From: Streptomyces pactum
Lineage (GTDB): Bacteria; Actinomycetota; Actinomycetes; Streptomycetales; Streptomycetaceae
Length of the DNA stretch: 64,000 nucleotides
Direction of reading: 5' to 3'
Assembly (NCBI RefSeq): GCF_002005225.1
Contig: NZ_CP019724.1
Coordinates: forward strand, 2,416,001 to 2,480,000
The notes under the pieces are model-generated. The model was not told where the DNA came from and searched no databases. It saw only the letters and a program-made list of their open reading frames with translations. The position numbers and the translations under genes were made by a program. Shown one piece after another: positions 35,163 to 44,021 of the stretch (positions within the stretch are counted from its first letter, which is position 1; the number at the start of each line of letters is the position of its first letter).

Positions 35163-38100
35163 ATGGTCAGCTCCGCACACCGAGCCCTGGACGGCTTCTC
35201 CCCCGCGACCCGCGGCTGGTTCACGGGGGCCTTCTCCGCGCCCACCGCCGCGCAGACGGGCGCGTGGCAGGCCATCTCGGAGGGCTCGGACGTGCTGGTG
35301 GTCGCGCCCACCGGCTCCGGCAAGACGCTGGCCGCCTTCCTCGCCGCCCTGGACCAACTGGCCTCGACGCCCCCGCCCGCCGACCCCAAGAAGCGCTGCC
35401 GCGTCCTGTACGTCTCCCCGCTCAAGGCCCTGGCCGTCGACGTCGAGCGCAATCTCCGCAGCCCGCTGACCGGCATCCGCCAGGAATCCGTACGCCTCGG
35501 CCTGCCCGAGCCCGAGGTCAAGGTCGGCATCCGCTCCGGGGACACCCCGGCCGCCGAGCGCCGCGCCCTGTCCACCCGCCCGCCGGACATCCTGATCACC
35601 ACCCCGGAGTCCCTGTTCCTGATGCTGACGTCGGCCACGCGCGATGCGCTGACCGGCATCGAGACGGTGATCCTGGACGAGGTGCACGCGGTCGCGGGCA
35701 CCAAGCGCGGGGCCCATCTCGCGCTCACCCTGGAGCGGCTGGACGAGCTGCTGCCGAAGCCGGCCCGTCGCATCGGCCTGTCGGCGACGGTCCGTCCGGT
35801 GGACGAGGTCGCCCGATTCCTCGCACCCCGCGGCAAGGTCGAGATCGTCCAGCCGGACTCGGGCAAGGAGTTCGACCTGTCCGTCGTCGTACCGGTCGAG
35901 GACCTGGGCGAGCTGGGCGGCTCCCCGGTCGCGGACGGCAACGAGGGCGCGGAGCGTCCGTCGATCTGGCCGCACGTCGAGGAGCGGATCACCGATCTCG
36001 TCCAGTCCCACCGCTCCACGATCGTCTTCGCCAACTCCCGGCGCCTGGCCGAGCGCCTGTGCAACAGGCTCAACGAGATCGCGTACGAACGGGCGACCGG
36101 CGAGCCCCTGGACGAGCACCACTCCCCCGCCGAGCTCATGGGCGGTTCGGGAGCCGCCCAGGGCGCCCCTGCCGTGATCGCCCGCGCCCACCACGGCTCG
36201 GTGTCCAAGGAGCAGCGCGCCCTCGTCGAGGAGGACCTCAAGGCGGGCCGCCTGCCCGCGGTGGTGGCCACCTCCAGTCTGGAGCTGGGCATCGACATGG
36301 GCGCCGTCGACCTGGTCGTCCAGGTCGAGTCACCGCCCTCCGTCGCCTCCGGCCTCCAGCGCGTCGGCCGCGCGGGACACCAGGTCGGCGCCGTGTCCAC
36401 GGGCGTGGTCTTCCCCAAGTACCGCGGCGACCTTGTGCAGGCGGCCGTGGTCACCGAGCGGATGCGCAGCGGCGCCATCGAGGCCCTCAGGGTCCCCGCC
36501 AACCCGCTGGACGTCCTGGCCCAGCAACTCGTGGCGATGACCGCGCTGGACACCTGGCAGGTCGACGACCTCCTCGCCACCGTCCGCCGCGCCGCGCCCT
36601 TCGCCTCGCTGCCGGAGTCCGCCTTCACGGCCGTCCTCGACATGCTCGCGGGCCGCTATCCGTCCGACGCCTTCGCCGAGCTGCGCCCCCGCGTGGTGTG
36701 GGACCGCGTCGCCGGCACGGTCACCGGCCGCCCGGGGGCGCAGCGCCTCGCGGTCACCTCCGGCGGCACAATTCCCGACCGCGGGCTCTTCGGCGTCTTC
36801 CTCGCCGGCACCGATCCGAAGAAGGGCGGCGGCCGGGTCGGCGAGCTCGACGAGGAGATGGTCTACGAGTCACGCGTCGGGGACGTCTTCACGCTCGGCA
36901 CCAGCTCCTGGCGGATCGAGGACATCACGCGTGACCGGGTCCTGGTCTCCCCCGCACCGGGCGTGCCGGGCCGGCTGCCGTTCTGGAAGGGCGACCAGCT
37001 CGGCCGACCGCTGGAGCTGGGCCGCGCGCTGGGCGCGTTCCTGCGCGAAGTGGGCTCCCTCACCAAGGAGGACGCCCGGCTCCGCCTGGTCACCGCCGGC
37101 CTGGACGCCTGGGCGGCGGACAACGTCCTGTCGTACCTCGACGAGCAGCGCGAGGCCTGCGGTCACGTCCCCGACGACCGCACTATCGTCGTCGAGCGTT
37201 TCCGGGACGAGCTGGGCGACTGGCGGGTCGTGGTCCACTCCCCCTTCGGCGCCCAGGTGCACGCCCCCTGGGCGCTCGCGCTCGGCGCCCGCCTGTCCGA
37301 GCGGTACGGCATGGACGCCCAGGTCATGCACGCCGACGACGGCATCGTGCTGCGCCTGCCGGACGCCGACCTGATGGGCCTGGACCTGCTCGACCAGGAA
37401 CCGTCGAAACCCGGGTTGGAGTACGACGCCGAGCAGGCACCCGTCGGCGCGGCCGACGTCGTCTTCGACAAAGGCGAGGTCGACCGGGTCGTCACCGACC
37501 AGGTGGGCGGTTCGGCCTTGTTCGCGTCTCGTTTCCGCGAGTGCGCCGCCCGTGCGCTGCTGCTCCCGCGGCGCAGCCCCGGCAAGCGCACCCCCCTGTG
37601 GCAGCAGCGCCAGCGCGCCGCGCAGCTACTCGAGGTGGCGAGCGAGTACGGCTCGTTCCCGATCGTCCTGGAGGCGGTCCGCGAGTGCCTCAAGGACGTC
37701 TTCGACGTGCCCGGCCTGACCGAGCTGATGGGCGACCTGGAAGCCCGCAAGGTGCGCCTGGTCGAGGTGACCACCCCGGAGCCGTCCCCGTTCGCCCGCT
37801 CACTGCTCTTCGGGTACGTCGCCCAGTTCCTGTACGAGGGCGACTCGCCCCTCGCCGAGCGCCGTGCCGCCGCCCTTTCCCTGGACTCTCGGCTGCTGGC
37901 CGAGCTGCTCGGGCAGGCAGAGCTGCGCGAGCTGCTCGACGCGGAGGTGCTCACCGAGCTGGAGCGCGAGCTGCAGTGGCTCACCGAGGACCGCCGCGTC
38001 AAGGACCCGGAGGGAGTGGCGGACCGGCTGCGGATGCTCGGCCCGCTCACGGACGCCGAGCTGGCCGAGCGGGGCGCCGAACCGCAGTGGGCGCGGGAAC

Positions 38101-40139
38101 TGGCCGCCGCCCGCCGCGCGATCAAGGTGCGCATCGCCGGCGCCGACCACTGGGCGGCGATCGAGGACGCGGGCAGGCTGCGCGACGCGCTGGGCACGGC
38201 GTTGCCCGTGGGCGTGCCCGAAGCCTTCACCGAGCCGGTCAAGGACCCCCTCGGCGACCTCCTCGCCCGCCATGCCCGCACCCACGGTCCCTTCACGTCG
38301 GTCACCGCGGCGGCCCGCTTCGGCCTGGGCGTCGCGGTCACCGAGGGCGCCCTGCAGCGGCTCGCGGCGGCGGGCCGGGTCGTGCAGGGCGAGTTCCATC
38401 CGGCCGGCATCGGCCAGGAATGGTGTGACGCGACCGTCCTGCGCCGGCTGCGCCGCCGTTCCCTTGCGGCGCTGCGGCACGAGCTGGAGCCCGTGCCGCC
38501 GGCCGCGCTCGGCCAGTTCCTCCCCCAGTGGCAGCACATCGGCAAGGGACACGCGCTGCGCGGCATCGACGGGCTGGTCCGCGCCGTCGAGCAGTTGCAG
38601 GGCGCGTCCGTGCCCGCCTCCGCCCTGGAGAAGCTGGTCCTGCCCTCCCGGGTGGCGAACTACAGCCCGGCGATGCTGGACGAGCTCACGGCCGCCGGTG
38701 AGGTGGTGTGGGCGGGAGCGGGTTCGCTCCCGGGGAAGGACGGCTGGGTCTCCCTCCATCTGGCGGACACGGCCCCGCTGCTCCTGCCACCTCCGCATCC
38801 CCTGGAGACGACCGCCCTTCACGAATCCGTCCTGAGCGCTCTCTCGGGCGGGTACGGCCTGTTCTTCCGGCAGATCGCCGACCAGGTCCGCGCCACCACC
38901 CATCCGGACGCCACCGATCCGCATCTGGCCGACGCCCTGTGGGACCTGACCTGGTCCGGACGTCTGACGAACGACACCCTCGCACCCCTGCGCTCCCTGC
39001 TGGGCTCCGGCCGCACCGCTGGCTCCACCGCCCACCGCGCCAAGCGCGCGGTGCCACGCGGACGCTACGGCTCGCTGACGGCCGCCGCCCGCACCGCCTC
39101 CCGCACCGGCCCGCCGACCGTCGCGGGCCGCTGGTCCCTGCTCCCCGCACGCGAGGCCGACACCACGGTGCGTGCCCATGCCCTGGCCCGCACGCTCCTG
39201 GACCGGCACGGCGTGGTGACCCGCGGCGCCGTCGCCGCCGAGGGCGTCGAAGGCGGCTTCTCCGCGGTGTACCGCATCCTGGCCGCCTTCGAGGAGAGCG
39301 GACAGGCGCGGCGCGGCTATGTCGTGGAAGGGCTGGGCGCGGCGCAGTTCGCCATGGAGGGTGCCGTGGACCGGTTGCGCGCGGTCTCGAACGCCCGGGA
39401 GCGCGGCGAGGCTCCACCGGGGCGGCCGGACCTCACCGGCGGCGGCCTCGAAGCGGACTTCTCACCCGACGGCTCCGGCGGCCCGGGCGACCTGGTCTCC
39501 GGCGGCTCCCCCTTCGACGACTTCCCGTCCGGCGGCGATGGGGACGCCGACGCGCCGGAGCAACCCGGCGGCGTCTTCGCGGCGCGTCAGCACCTTCCGT
39601 CCTCCCGGGGGGACCACGTCTCCCCCCGCAACTACGCCGAGCCGGGAGCCGGCGGGCCGCGCGGGGGCGGCGCGCACGGCGGCTTCGGTGGTTCGCACGC
39701 CTCGTACGACACCGGATTCCCCGGCAGTCGCGGCCGCTCCTTGACCGGTCCACGGGCCGTCGTCCTGGCCGCCGCCGATCCGGCCAACGCCTACGGCGCG
39801 GCCCTCGGCTGGCCCGAGCCCCCGGCCGGTGCCACGCACAAGCCGGGCCGCAAGGCGGGCTCCCTGGTGGTACTCGTCGAGGGCGAACCTGCGCTGTACA
39901 TGGAGCGCGGCGGCAAAACACTCCTGCTCTGGCCCTCCGTCCCGGACGGCCTGCCCACCGACGACCCCCGTCTGCGGGCGGCCGCGGAGGCGCTCGCCTC
40001 GGCCGCCCGCGCCGGTTCGCTCGGCACGGTCACGGTGGAGCGGGTCAACGGCGCGGCGGCCCTGACGTCCCCGTTCGGCCCGCTCCTGGAGGAAGCGGGT
40101 TTCATCGCCACCCCGCGCGGCCTGCGCATCAGAGCCTGA
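35163..40139 (+). CDS. lhr: Large helicase-related protein Lhr
   Basis: A 1658-residue superfamily-2 DNA helicase, one of the largest in the cell. The helicase core has Walker A APTGSGKT (48-55), DEVH (172-175), SATVR (motif III) and the C-terminal RecA fold with QRVGRAGHQ. Winged-helix and Lhr-specific domains follow (to about 1300), and the long C-terminal domain is typical of actinobacterial Lhr. Residues about 1420-1530 are low complexity and Gly/Ser/Asp-rich. Lhr is a 3'-5' ATP-dependent translocase linked to DNA repair. The nei glycosylase gene starts 18 bp downstream, so the two are one operon with a shared repair role. The N-terminal start chosen (ATG 35163) has only a weak ribosome-binding site. 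Confidence 0.95.
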   Translation: MVSSAHRALDGFSPATRGWFTGAFSAPTAAQTGAWQAISEGSDVLVVAPTGSGKTLAAFLAALDQLASTPPPADPKKRCRVLYVSPLKALAVDVERNLRSPLTGIRQESVRLGLPEPEVKVGIRSGDTPAAERRALSTRPPDILITTPESLFLMLTSATRDALTGIETVILDEVHAVAGTKRGAHLALTLERLDELLPKPARRIGLSATVRPVDEVARFLAPRGKVEIVQPDSGKEFDLSVVVPVEDLGELGGSPVADGNEGAERPSIWPHVEERITDLVQSHRSTIVFANSRRLAERLCNRLNEIAYERATGEPLDEHHSPAELMGGSGAAQGAPAVIARAHHGSVSKEQRALVEEDLKAGRLPAVVATSSLELGIDMGAVDLVVQVESPPSVASGLQRVGRAGHQVGAVSTGVVFPKYRGDLVQAAVVTERMRSGAIEALRVPANPLDVLAQQLVAMTALDTWQVDDLLATVRRAAPFASLPESAFTAVLDMLAGRYPSDAFAELRPRVVWDRVAGTVTGRPGAQRLAVTSGGTIPDRGLFGVFLAGTDPKKGGGRVGELDEEMVYESRVGDVFTLGTSSWRIEDITRDRVLVSPAPGVPGRLPFWKGDQLGRPLELGRALGAFLREVGSLTKEDARLRLVTAGLDAWAADNVLSYLDEQREACGHVPDDRTIVVERFRDELGDWRVVVHSPFGAQVHAPWALALGARLSERYGMDAQVMHADDGIVLRLPDADLMGLDLLDQEPSKPGLEYDAEQAPVGAADVVFDKGEVDRVVTDQVGGSALFASRFRECAARALLLPRRSPGKRTPLWQQRQRAAQLLEVASEYGSFPIVLEAVRECLKDVFDVPGLTELMGDLEARKVRLVEVTTPEPSPFARSLLFGYVAQFLYEGDSPLAERRAAALSLDSRLLAELLGQAELRELLDAEVLTELERELQWLTEDRRVKDPEGVADRLRMLGPLTDAELAERGAEPQWARELAAARRAIKVRIAGADHWAAIEDAGRLRDALGTALPVGVPEAFTEPVKDPLGDLLARHARTHGPFTSVTAAARFGLGVAVTEGALQRLAAAGRVVQGEFHPAGIGQEWCDATVLRRLRRRSLAALRHELEPVPPAALGQFLPQWQHIGKGHALRGIDGLVRAVEQLQGASVPASALEKLVLPSRVANYSPAMLDELTAAGEVVWAGAGSLPGKDGWVSLHLADTAPLLLPPPHPLETTALHESVLSALSGGYGLFFRQIADQVRATTHPDATDPHLADALWDLTWSGRLTNDTLAPLRSLLGSGRTAGSTAHRAKRAVPRGRYGSLTAAARTASRTGPPTVAGRWSLLPAREADTTVRAHALARTLLDRHGVVTRGAVAAEGVEGGFSAVYRILAAFEESGQARRGYVVEGLGAAQFAMEGAVDRLRAVSNARERGEAPPGRPDLTGGGLEADFSPDGSGGPGDLVSGGSPFDDFPSGGDGDADAPEQPGGVFAARQHLPSSRGDHVSPRNYAEPGAGGPRGGGAHGGFGGSHASYDTGFPGSRGRSLTGPRAVVLAAADPANAYGAALGWPEPPAGATHKPGRKAGSLVVLVEGEPALYMERGGKTLLLWPSVPDGLPTDDPRLRAAAEALASAARAGSLGTVTVERVNGAAALTSPFGPLLEEAGFIATPRGLRIRA

Positions 40140-40157
40140 GCCTGTCACCCTTGACCC

Positions 40158-40997
40158 ATGCCCGAAGGAGACACGGTCTGGCAGGCCGCACGACGGCTGC
40201 ACGACGCCCTCGCGGGCAAGGTGCTGACCCGCAGCGACTTCCGCGTGCCCCGGCACGCCACGGCCGACCTGACCGGCCGGACGGTGCTGGACGTCACACC
40301 GCGCGGCAAACACCTGCTCACCCGGGTCGAGGGCGGCCTGACGGTGCACTCGCACCTGCGGATGGACGGGTCCTGGAAGGTGTTCGCGGCCGGTCAGCGC
40401 TGGAGCGGCGGCCCGGCGCACCAGATCCGGGTGATCCTCGGCACCGCCGACCGCACCGCCGTCGGCTACCGCCTGCCGGTGCTGGAAATCCTCCGCACCG
40501 CCGACGAGGAGCGCGCCGTCGGCCATCTCGGCCCGGACCTGCTGGGCCCGGACTGGGACCCGGAGCAGGCCCTGGCCAACCTGCGCGCGGACCCCGCCCG
40601 CCCGCTCGGTGAGGCCCTGCTCGACCAGCGCAACCTCGCCGGTATCGGGAACGTCTACAAGTGCGAGCTCTGCTTCCTGCTCGGCGTCACTCCGTGGCTC
40701 CCCGTCGGGGAGCTGCCCGCCGCACACGCCGTGAAGCTGCCCGCACTCGCGAAGAAGCTCCTGGAAGCCAACCGCGGCCGCCCGGTCCGCCGTACGACGG
40801 GCCTGCGCGGTCATGACCTGTTCGTGTACGGCCGCGCGCCCCGCCCCTGCCTGCGCTGCGGCACGTCGGTCCGCGTGGCGAACCAGGGCGACGGCTCCCG
40901 CGAGCGCCCCACATACTGGTGCCCGGCCTGCCAGCCCGGTCCCGCGCCGCGCCCACGCCGCCAGGCCGGTACCGGGCCGCGGCGCGAGCCTGGCTGA
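40158..40997 (+). CDS. nei: DNA glycosylase/AP lyase of the Fpg/Nei family
   Basis: A 279-residue enzyme that excises oxidised bases. The N-terminal catalytic Pro-Glu (MPEGDTVWQ) and the helix-two-turn-helix (LLDQRNLAGIGNVYKCE) are intact. The zinc finger is complete: two CxxC pairs in PCLRCGT and YWCPACQ. The TVWQAA start fits the Nei2 subgroup of actinobacteria. It follows lhr by 18 bp and, as in other streptomycetes, is probably cotranscribed with it. The C-terminal tail is basic. Confidence 0.94.
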   Translation: MPEGDTVWQAARRLHDALAGKVLTRSDFRVPRHATADLTGRTVLDVTPRGKHLLTRVEGGLTVHSHLRMDGSWKVFAAGQRWSGGPAHQIRVILGTADRTAVGYRLPVLEILRTADEERAVGHLGPDLLGPDWDPEQALANLRADPARPLGEALLDQRNLAGIGNVYKCELCFLLGVTPWLPVGELPAAHAVKLPALAKKLLEANRGRPVRRTTGLRGHDLFVYGRAPRPCLRCGTSVRVANQGDGSRERPTYWCPACQPGPAPRPRRQAGTGPRREPG

Positions 40998-41048
40998 CCC
41001 GGCCGACAAGCCGAGCAGGCGAGCTCGGCCGACCGACCGGGCCAACGC

Positions 41049-41068
41049 GCTGAGCCGGCGAGCTCAGC
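41049..41068. terminator. Hairpin between nei and the AHSA1 gene
   Basis: A 6-bp stem (41049-41054 with 41063-41068) overlaps the AHSA1 stop codon and lies in a short, repeat-rich gap between convergent genes. It is weak. Confidence 0.35.
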
Positions 41069-41549
41069 CGGCGAGCACGCCGTCCATCTGGCCGACCGCC
41101 TCGCGCAGCCCTTCCTCCATCCCCATCTTCGTGAGCTGGTCCATCTGTTCCCGGGTGTCGAAGGCGGAGCGCATCTCCATGCGGGTGCCGCCGTCCCGCT
41201 CGGTGAGCGTCACCCGGGTCGAGGTCGTCGGCATGTCGGCGCTCGGGGCCCCGTCCGCGTCGGCGAATCCGTCGGTGAACTCCAGGGACGTCGGCGCGTC
41301 GACCGAGGTGATCCGCCACCACCCGCGGTGCTTGTCCCCCTCCGGGCCGGTCATGAAGTACGTGACGTCGCCGCCGGGGGTCAGGTCGTGCTCCTCCACC
41401 GTCGCCGGGTAGGTCGGCGGGCCCCACCAGCGCTCCAGTTGCCGCGGGTCGGACCACAACCGCCACACCCGCTCGACGGGCGCGGCGAAGTCGGCGACCA
41501 GGGTGAGGGTCAGGTTGTCGAGATCCTTGTCCAAGCTGGTGACACTCAT
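41064..41549 (-). CDS. SRPBCC/AHSA1-domain protein
   Basis: A 161-residue single-domain protein of the START-like AHSA1 family. Signatures are FAAPVERVWRLWSDPRQLERWWGPPTYP and MRSAFDTREQMDQLTKMGMEEGLREAV. Such proteins bind a hydrophobic ligand in a deep pocket. Its ATG overlaps the stop of the ArsR-type gene upstream by one base (TGATG), a common pairing in actinomycetes where the regulator controls the ligand-binding protein. The ligand is unknown. Confidence 0.88.
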   Translation of the reverse strand: MSVTSLDKDLDNLTLTLVADFAAPVERVWRLWSDPRQLERWWGPPTYPATVEEHDLTPGGDVTYFMTGPEGDKHRGWWRITSVDAPTSLEFTDGFADADGAPSADMPTTSTRVTLTERDGGTRMEMRSAFDTREQMDQLTKMGMEEGLREAVGQMDGVLAG

Positions 41550-41929
41550 CAGATCTGTCCTTCTGTCGGGTCGTGCGTATCGGAGTCCGCCTCCTGGGCG
41601 AGCAGGTGGGACATGCGGTCCACCCGGCCACGCCAGGCCGCCTCCAGTGCGTCCAGTGCCTGCCGGGCGCGGCCCACGGCGTCGGGGTCGGTGCGCACGA
41701 GCTGCTCCCGTCCGCGGCGCTGCTTGACCACCAGACCTGCCCGCTCCAGAACCGCGACGTGCTTCTGTACCGCGGCGAAGCTCATCGGATAGGCCTCGGC
41801 CAGTCGAGACACCGACAGGTCGCCCCGTACACAGCGACGCACGATGTCGCGGCGCGTCGTGTCGGCCAGGGCGTGGAACAAGCGGTCCACACCCTCTTCG
41901 GCTACTTCGGGGAATCCATCTACAACCAT
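41549..41929 (-). CDS. ArsR-family repressor
   Basis: A 126-residue winged-helix regulator. The HTH lies at about 30-75 (LSVSRLAEAYPMSFAAVQKHVAVLERAGLV), then a wing (VKQRRGREQL). There is no metal-binding cysteine pair, so it is the non-metal type usually paired with AHSA1 proteins. The ATG at 41929 sits inside a perfect palindrome (41921-41938) and has no Shine-Dalgarno, so the message may be leaderless and self-repressed. It is translationally coupled to the downstream AHSA1 gene. Confidence 0.9.
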   Translation of the reverse strand: MVVDGFPEVAEEGVDRLFHALADTTRRDIVRRCVRGDLSVSRLAEAYPMSFAAVQKHVAVLERAGLVVKQRRGREQLVRTDPDAVGRARQALDALEAAWRGRVDRMSHLLAQEADSDTHDPTEGQI

Positions 41930-41938
41930 TTGGTTGTA
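41921..41938 (-). promoter_or_regulatory. Palindromic operator overlapping the arsR-type start codon
   Basis: TACAACCA-AA-TGGTTGTA is a perfect 8-bp inverted repeat with a two-base centre. The start codon of the ArsR gene lies within it. On the minus strand a possible -10 (GATAAC) lies just upstream. It is the likely site of autorepression. Confidence 0.8.
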
Positions 41939-41988
41939 CGTTATCCGGGTCACGCCCCCTTGTAAAGCAACGCACGTCGGCCGCCACC

Positions 41989-42300
41989 TCACGGCCCGCC
42001 CGATCCGGGCGGGCCGAGGCCCACCGCCGACCGGCACCGCGACGGGGGCGACGCACCCCGGGCCCCGCGCAGGGCGCACCGCCACCGCCCCGCACCCACG
42101 GCCCCGGCGGCCCGGCGTCTGGGCACACAGTGCACCGGCAGCACGCTCAGCCCCCAGCCGCCGACCGCGACCGCCCCTTCGAGCACCCCCGCGCCGGGCT
42201 CCAGGGCCAGGCGCAGCACGGCCCACCACCACAGCGCACCGAGCGCCAGCGCACCGAGCCTCAGCGCGGCCGCCCGACGAGCAGTCCGCGCCGACGCCAT
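41989..42300 (-). CDS. Small hypothetical membrane protein
   Basis: A 103-residue protein not recognised. Two hydrophobic stretches are visible (about 13-33, LRLGALALGALWWWAVLRL, and 42-58, GAVAVGGWGLSVLPVHCV), followed by a basic, Gly/Ala/Arg-rich tail. It starts 7 bp after the dps stop on the same strand, which supports a real gene in one operon, though the ribosome-binding site is weak. The tail may be partly an artefact of high GC. Function unknown. Confidence 0.5.
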   Translation of the reverse strand: MASARTARRAAALRLGALALGALWWWAVLRLALEPGAGVLEGAVAVGGWGLSVLPVHCVPRRRAAGAVGAGRWRCALRGARGASPPSRCRSAVGLGPPGSGGP

Positions 42301-42307
42301 CCCCGCG

Positions 42308-42778
42308 TCATCCGTTTTCGGCTTGGAACATCCAGTGCTGTTTCTCCAGATCGGCCGTGACCTGGATGAAGATGTCCTGGCTCACCGGGTCCGCGTCCCC
42401 GGTCGCGGTGATCCGCTCCCGCATCCGCCCGATCACCGCGCCCAGGGCGTCCACGATCGTCTGCACCGCGGTGGTGTCGTCGACCCAGCCTTCCGGAGTC
42501 ACGCCGATACCGCTGCCGACGGCCACCGTCGCGGCGCGCCCGTCCGGGGACACGCCGAGCGCCGAGGCGCGCTCCGCCACGGTGTCGGAGTGCGTGCGTG
42601 CGGTGCCGACGAGTTCGTCGAGCTGAAGGTGTACGGAACGGAAGCGCGGACCGACCACGTTCCAGTGGATCTGCTTCGCCACCAGGGCCAGGTCCACCAG
42701 ATCGACGAGGGCGCCTTGCAACGCCTCGGACACGGTCTTCAGGTTCGCGTCGGACAACGAGCTCTTCACGACGTACAT
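42308..42778 (-). CDS. dps: Dps-type ferritin-like DNA-protection protein
   Basis: A 156-residue protein that forms a dodecamer storing iron. All ferroxidase ligands are present with the correct spacing: H38, H50, D54, D65 and E69. The short N-terminus lacks the Lys-rich DNA-binding tail seen in some Dps proteins; the C-terminus is also short. In S. coelicolor the syntenic gene is dpsB (from memory). GGAGGTG lies upstream of ATG 42778. Expected to protect DNA from oxidative and osmotic stress. Confidence 0.93.
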   Translation of the reverse strand: MYVVKSSLSDANLKTVSEALQGALVDLVDLALVAKQIHWNVVGPRFRSVHLQLDELVGTARTHSDTVAERASALGVSPDGRAATVAVGSGIGVTPEGWVDDTTAVQTIVDALGAVIGRMRERITATGDADPVSQDIFIQVTADLEKQHWMFQAENG

Positions 42779-42908
42779 CCGCACCTCCGTCGGTCGGCTC
42801 CCCCGGCCATGTCCCTCCACGATGACCGCACCACCGGGGACCGGCAAACCGGACGAACCAGTCGCCGGGCACGCCCCACCACCCGCGCCCGGCACCACCC
42901 GCGTACGC

Positions 42909-42960
42909 AAAAACCCCGACCGCACCTCTCCGGGACCTCCCGGAGAAGCCCCGGCCGGGG
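42909..42960 (-). terminator. Terminator of clgR
   Basis: On the minus strand a GC-rich stem with an 8-bp perfect core (42928-42935 with 42938-42945) and outer GGGG/CCCC pairing is followed by GGTTTTTG. It lies about 25 bp after the clgR stop and is a classic intrinsic terminator. Confidence 0.8.
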
Positions 42961-42985
42961 CCTCACACGCACACGTTCTCGACGG

Positions 42986-43366
42986 TCAGGCGGCGACGAC
43001 GTCCACTGCCTCGGCGGGCGCCTTGATGGTCACCCGTTCCGGTGGCACACCGGTCACCGACACGGAACCCAGCATCGGGCGCACCGGTGCCGGCACGGTC
43101 TCGCTGGACGTGGCCGCAGCGGACTGGGCCAGTTCGGCGAGGGCGAGTTCGTCGCTCACTTCCCGCATGAGCTCGGACATCCGTACGTCCAGCGCGTCGC
43201 AGATGGCGGAGAGCAGCTCGGAAGAAGCCTCCTTCTGCCCCCGCTCCACCTCGGAGAGATAGCCGAGTGAGACTCGGGCGGAGGAGGAGACTTCGCGCAG
43301 AGTACGGCCCTGGCGTTGGCGCTGCCGACGCAGCACGTCACCCAGTAGGCGACGGAGCAGAATCAT
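42986..43366 (-). CDS. clgR: Transcriptional activator ClgR
   Basis: A 126-residue XRE-family regulator. The HTH lies at about 16-70 ([39 protein letters not shown]). It matches ClgR, which activates clp protease and lon genes in actinomycetes. The protein ends in Ala-Ala, the signal by which ClpP degrades ClgR in Streptomyces (from memory). GGAGGGAG precedes ATG 43366. Position next to cinA-pgsA and near ftsK is the same as in mycobacteria, which supports the name. Confidence 0.9.
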   Translation of the reverse strand: MILLRRLLGDVLRRQRQRQGRTLREVSSSARVSLGYLSEVERGQKEASSELLSAICDALDVRMSELMREVSDELALAELAQSAAATSSETVPAPVRPMLGSVSVTGVPPERVTIKAPAEAVDVVAA

Positions 43367-43475
43367 CGGTGGCTCCCTCCTCGGACCGTGTAACCGCATC
43401 CTTCACGCCCCACCGTACCGCCTCGCGCCGCGGCCGTGCGGGGAGCGATGTCGTGTTCACTCAGGGCTGCAAACA

Positions 43476-44021
43476 TCAAAACCCCCCGTTCCGTTCCGTA
43501 TCCTGTGCCCGCTCATTCCCGGTCTGTTCGCCCGCAAGCTCCCTCAAAAGGAGTGCGAGTACGCTCCGTACACTCTCCATACGAATTTCCGCGCGGTCGC
43601 CGTTCAACCGCAGCGCCTCCACTTTTCCGCCACGGGCGGAAGGGTCGTCTGCTCCGAAGGGCCCGTCGACGGCCACGAAGACCGTCCCGACGGGCTGTCC
43701 GTCCTGGGCGTCCGGGCCCGCGACGCCCGTCGTCGCTATGCCCCAGTCGGCGCCCAGCGCCTTGCGCACGCCTGCCGCCATCCGGGCGGCGACCTGCGGA
43801 TCCACCGCTCCACGCGCCGTGAGCAACCCGGCATCGACGCCGAGCAGTTCCCGCTTCAGCTCCGTCGCGTAGGCGGTCACCGATCCCCGGAAGGCCTTGG
43901 ACGCGCCGGGAACCGCGGTGATGGCGGCCGCCACCATTCCGCCGGTCAGCGACTCGGCGACCGCCAGGGTCTCGCCCCTGACGGTGAGTAGTCGCACCAC
44001 GTCGGCGGCCGTGGAACTCAA
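43476..44021 (-). CDS. CinA C-terminal domain protein (nicotinamide-nucleotide amidohydrolase)
   Basis: A 181-residue PncC-type protein that deamidates NMN in the pyridine nucleotide salvage pathway. Motifs AESLTGGMVAAAI, SVTAYATELKRELLGV and TTGVAGPD are intact, including the catalytic Ser. Only the C-terminal half of CinA is present, as usual in Streptomyces. The start is a TTG at 44021 that overlaps the pgsA stop by four bases (TTGA), with AAGGAG eight bases ahead. It is the last gene of a rimO-pgsA-cinA operon. Confidence 0.88.
   Translation of the reverse strand: MSSTAADVVRLLTVRGETLAVAESLTGGMVAAAITAVPGASKAFRGSVTAYATELKRELLGVDAGLLTARGAVDPQVAARMAAGVRKALGADWGIATTGVAGPDAQDGQPVGTVFVAVDGPFGADDPSARGGKVEALRLNGDRAEIRMESVRSVLALLLRELAGEQTGNERAQDTERNGGF

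Noticed and set aside
34199..36643. Very long open frames on the strand opposite lhr, hflX, miaA and osaA
   Set aside because: They arise from third-position GC bias. The translations are Arg/Pro/Ser- or Val/Gly-rich without family motifs, while the opposite frame carries clear domains.
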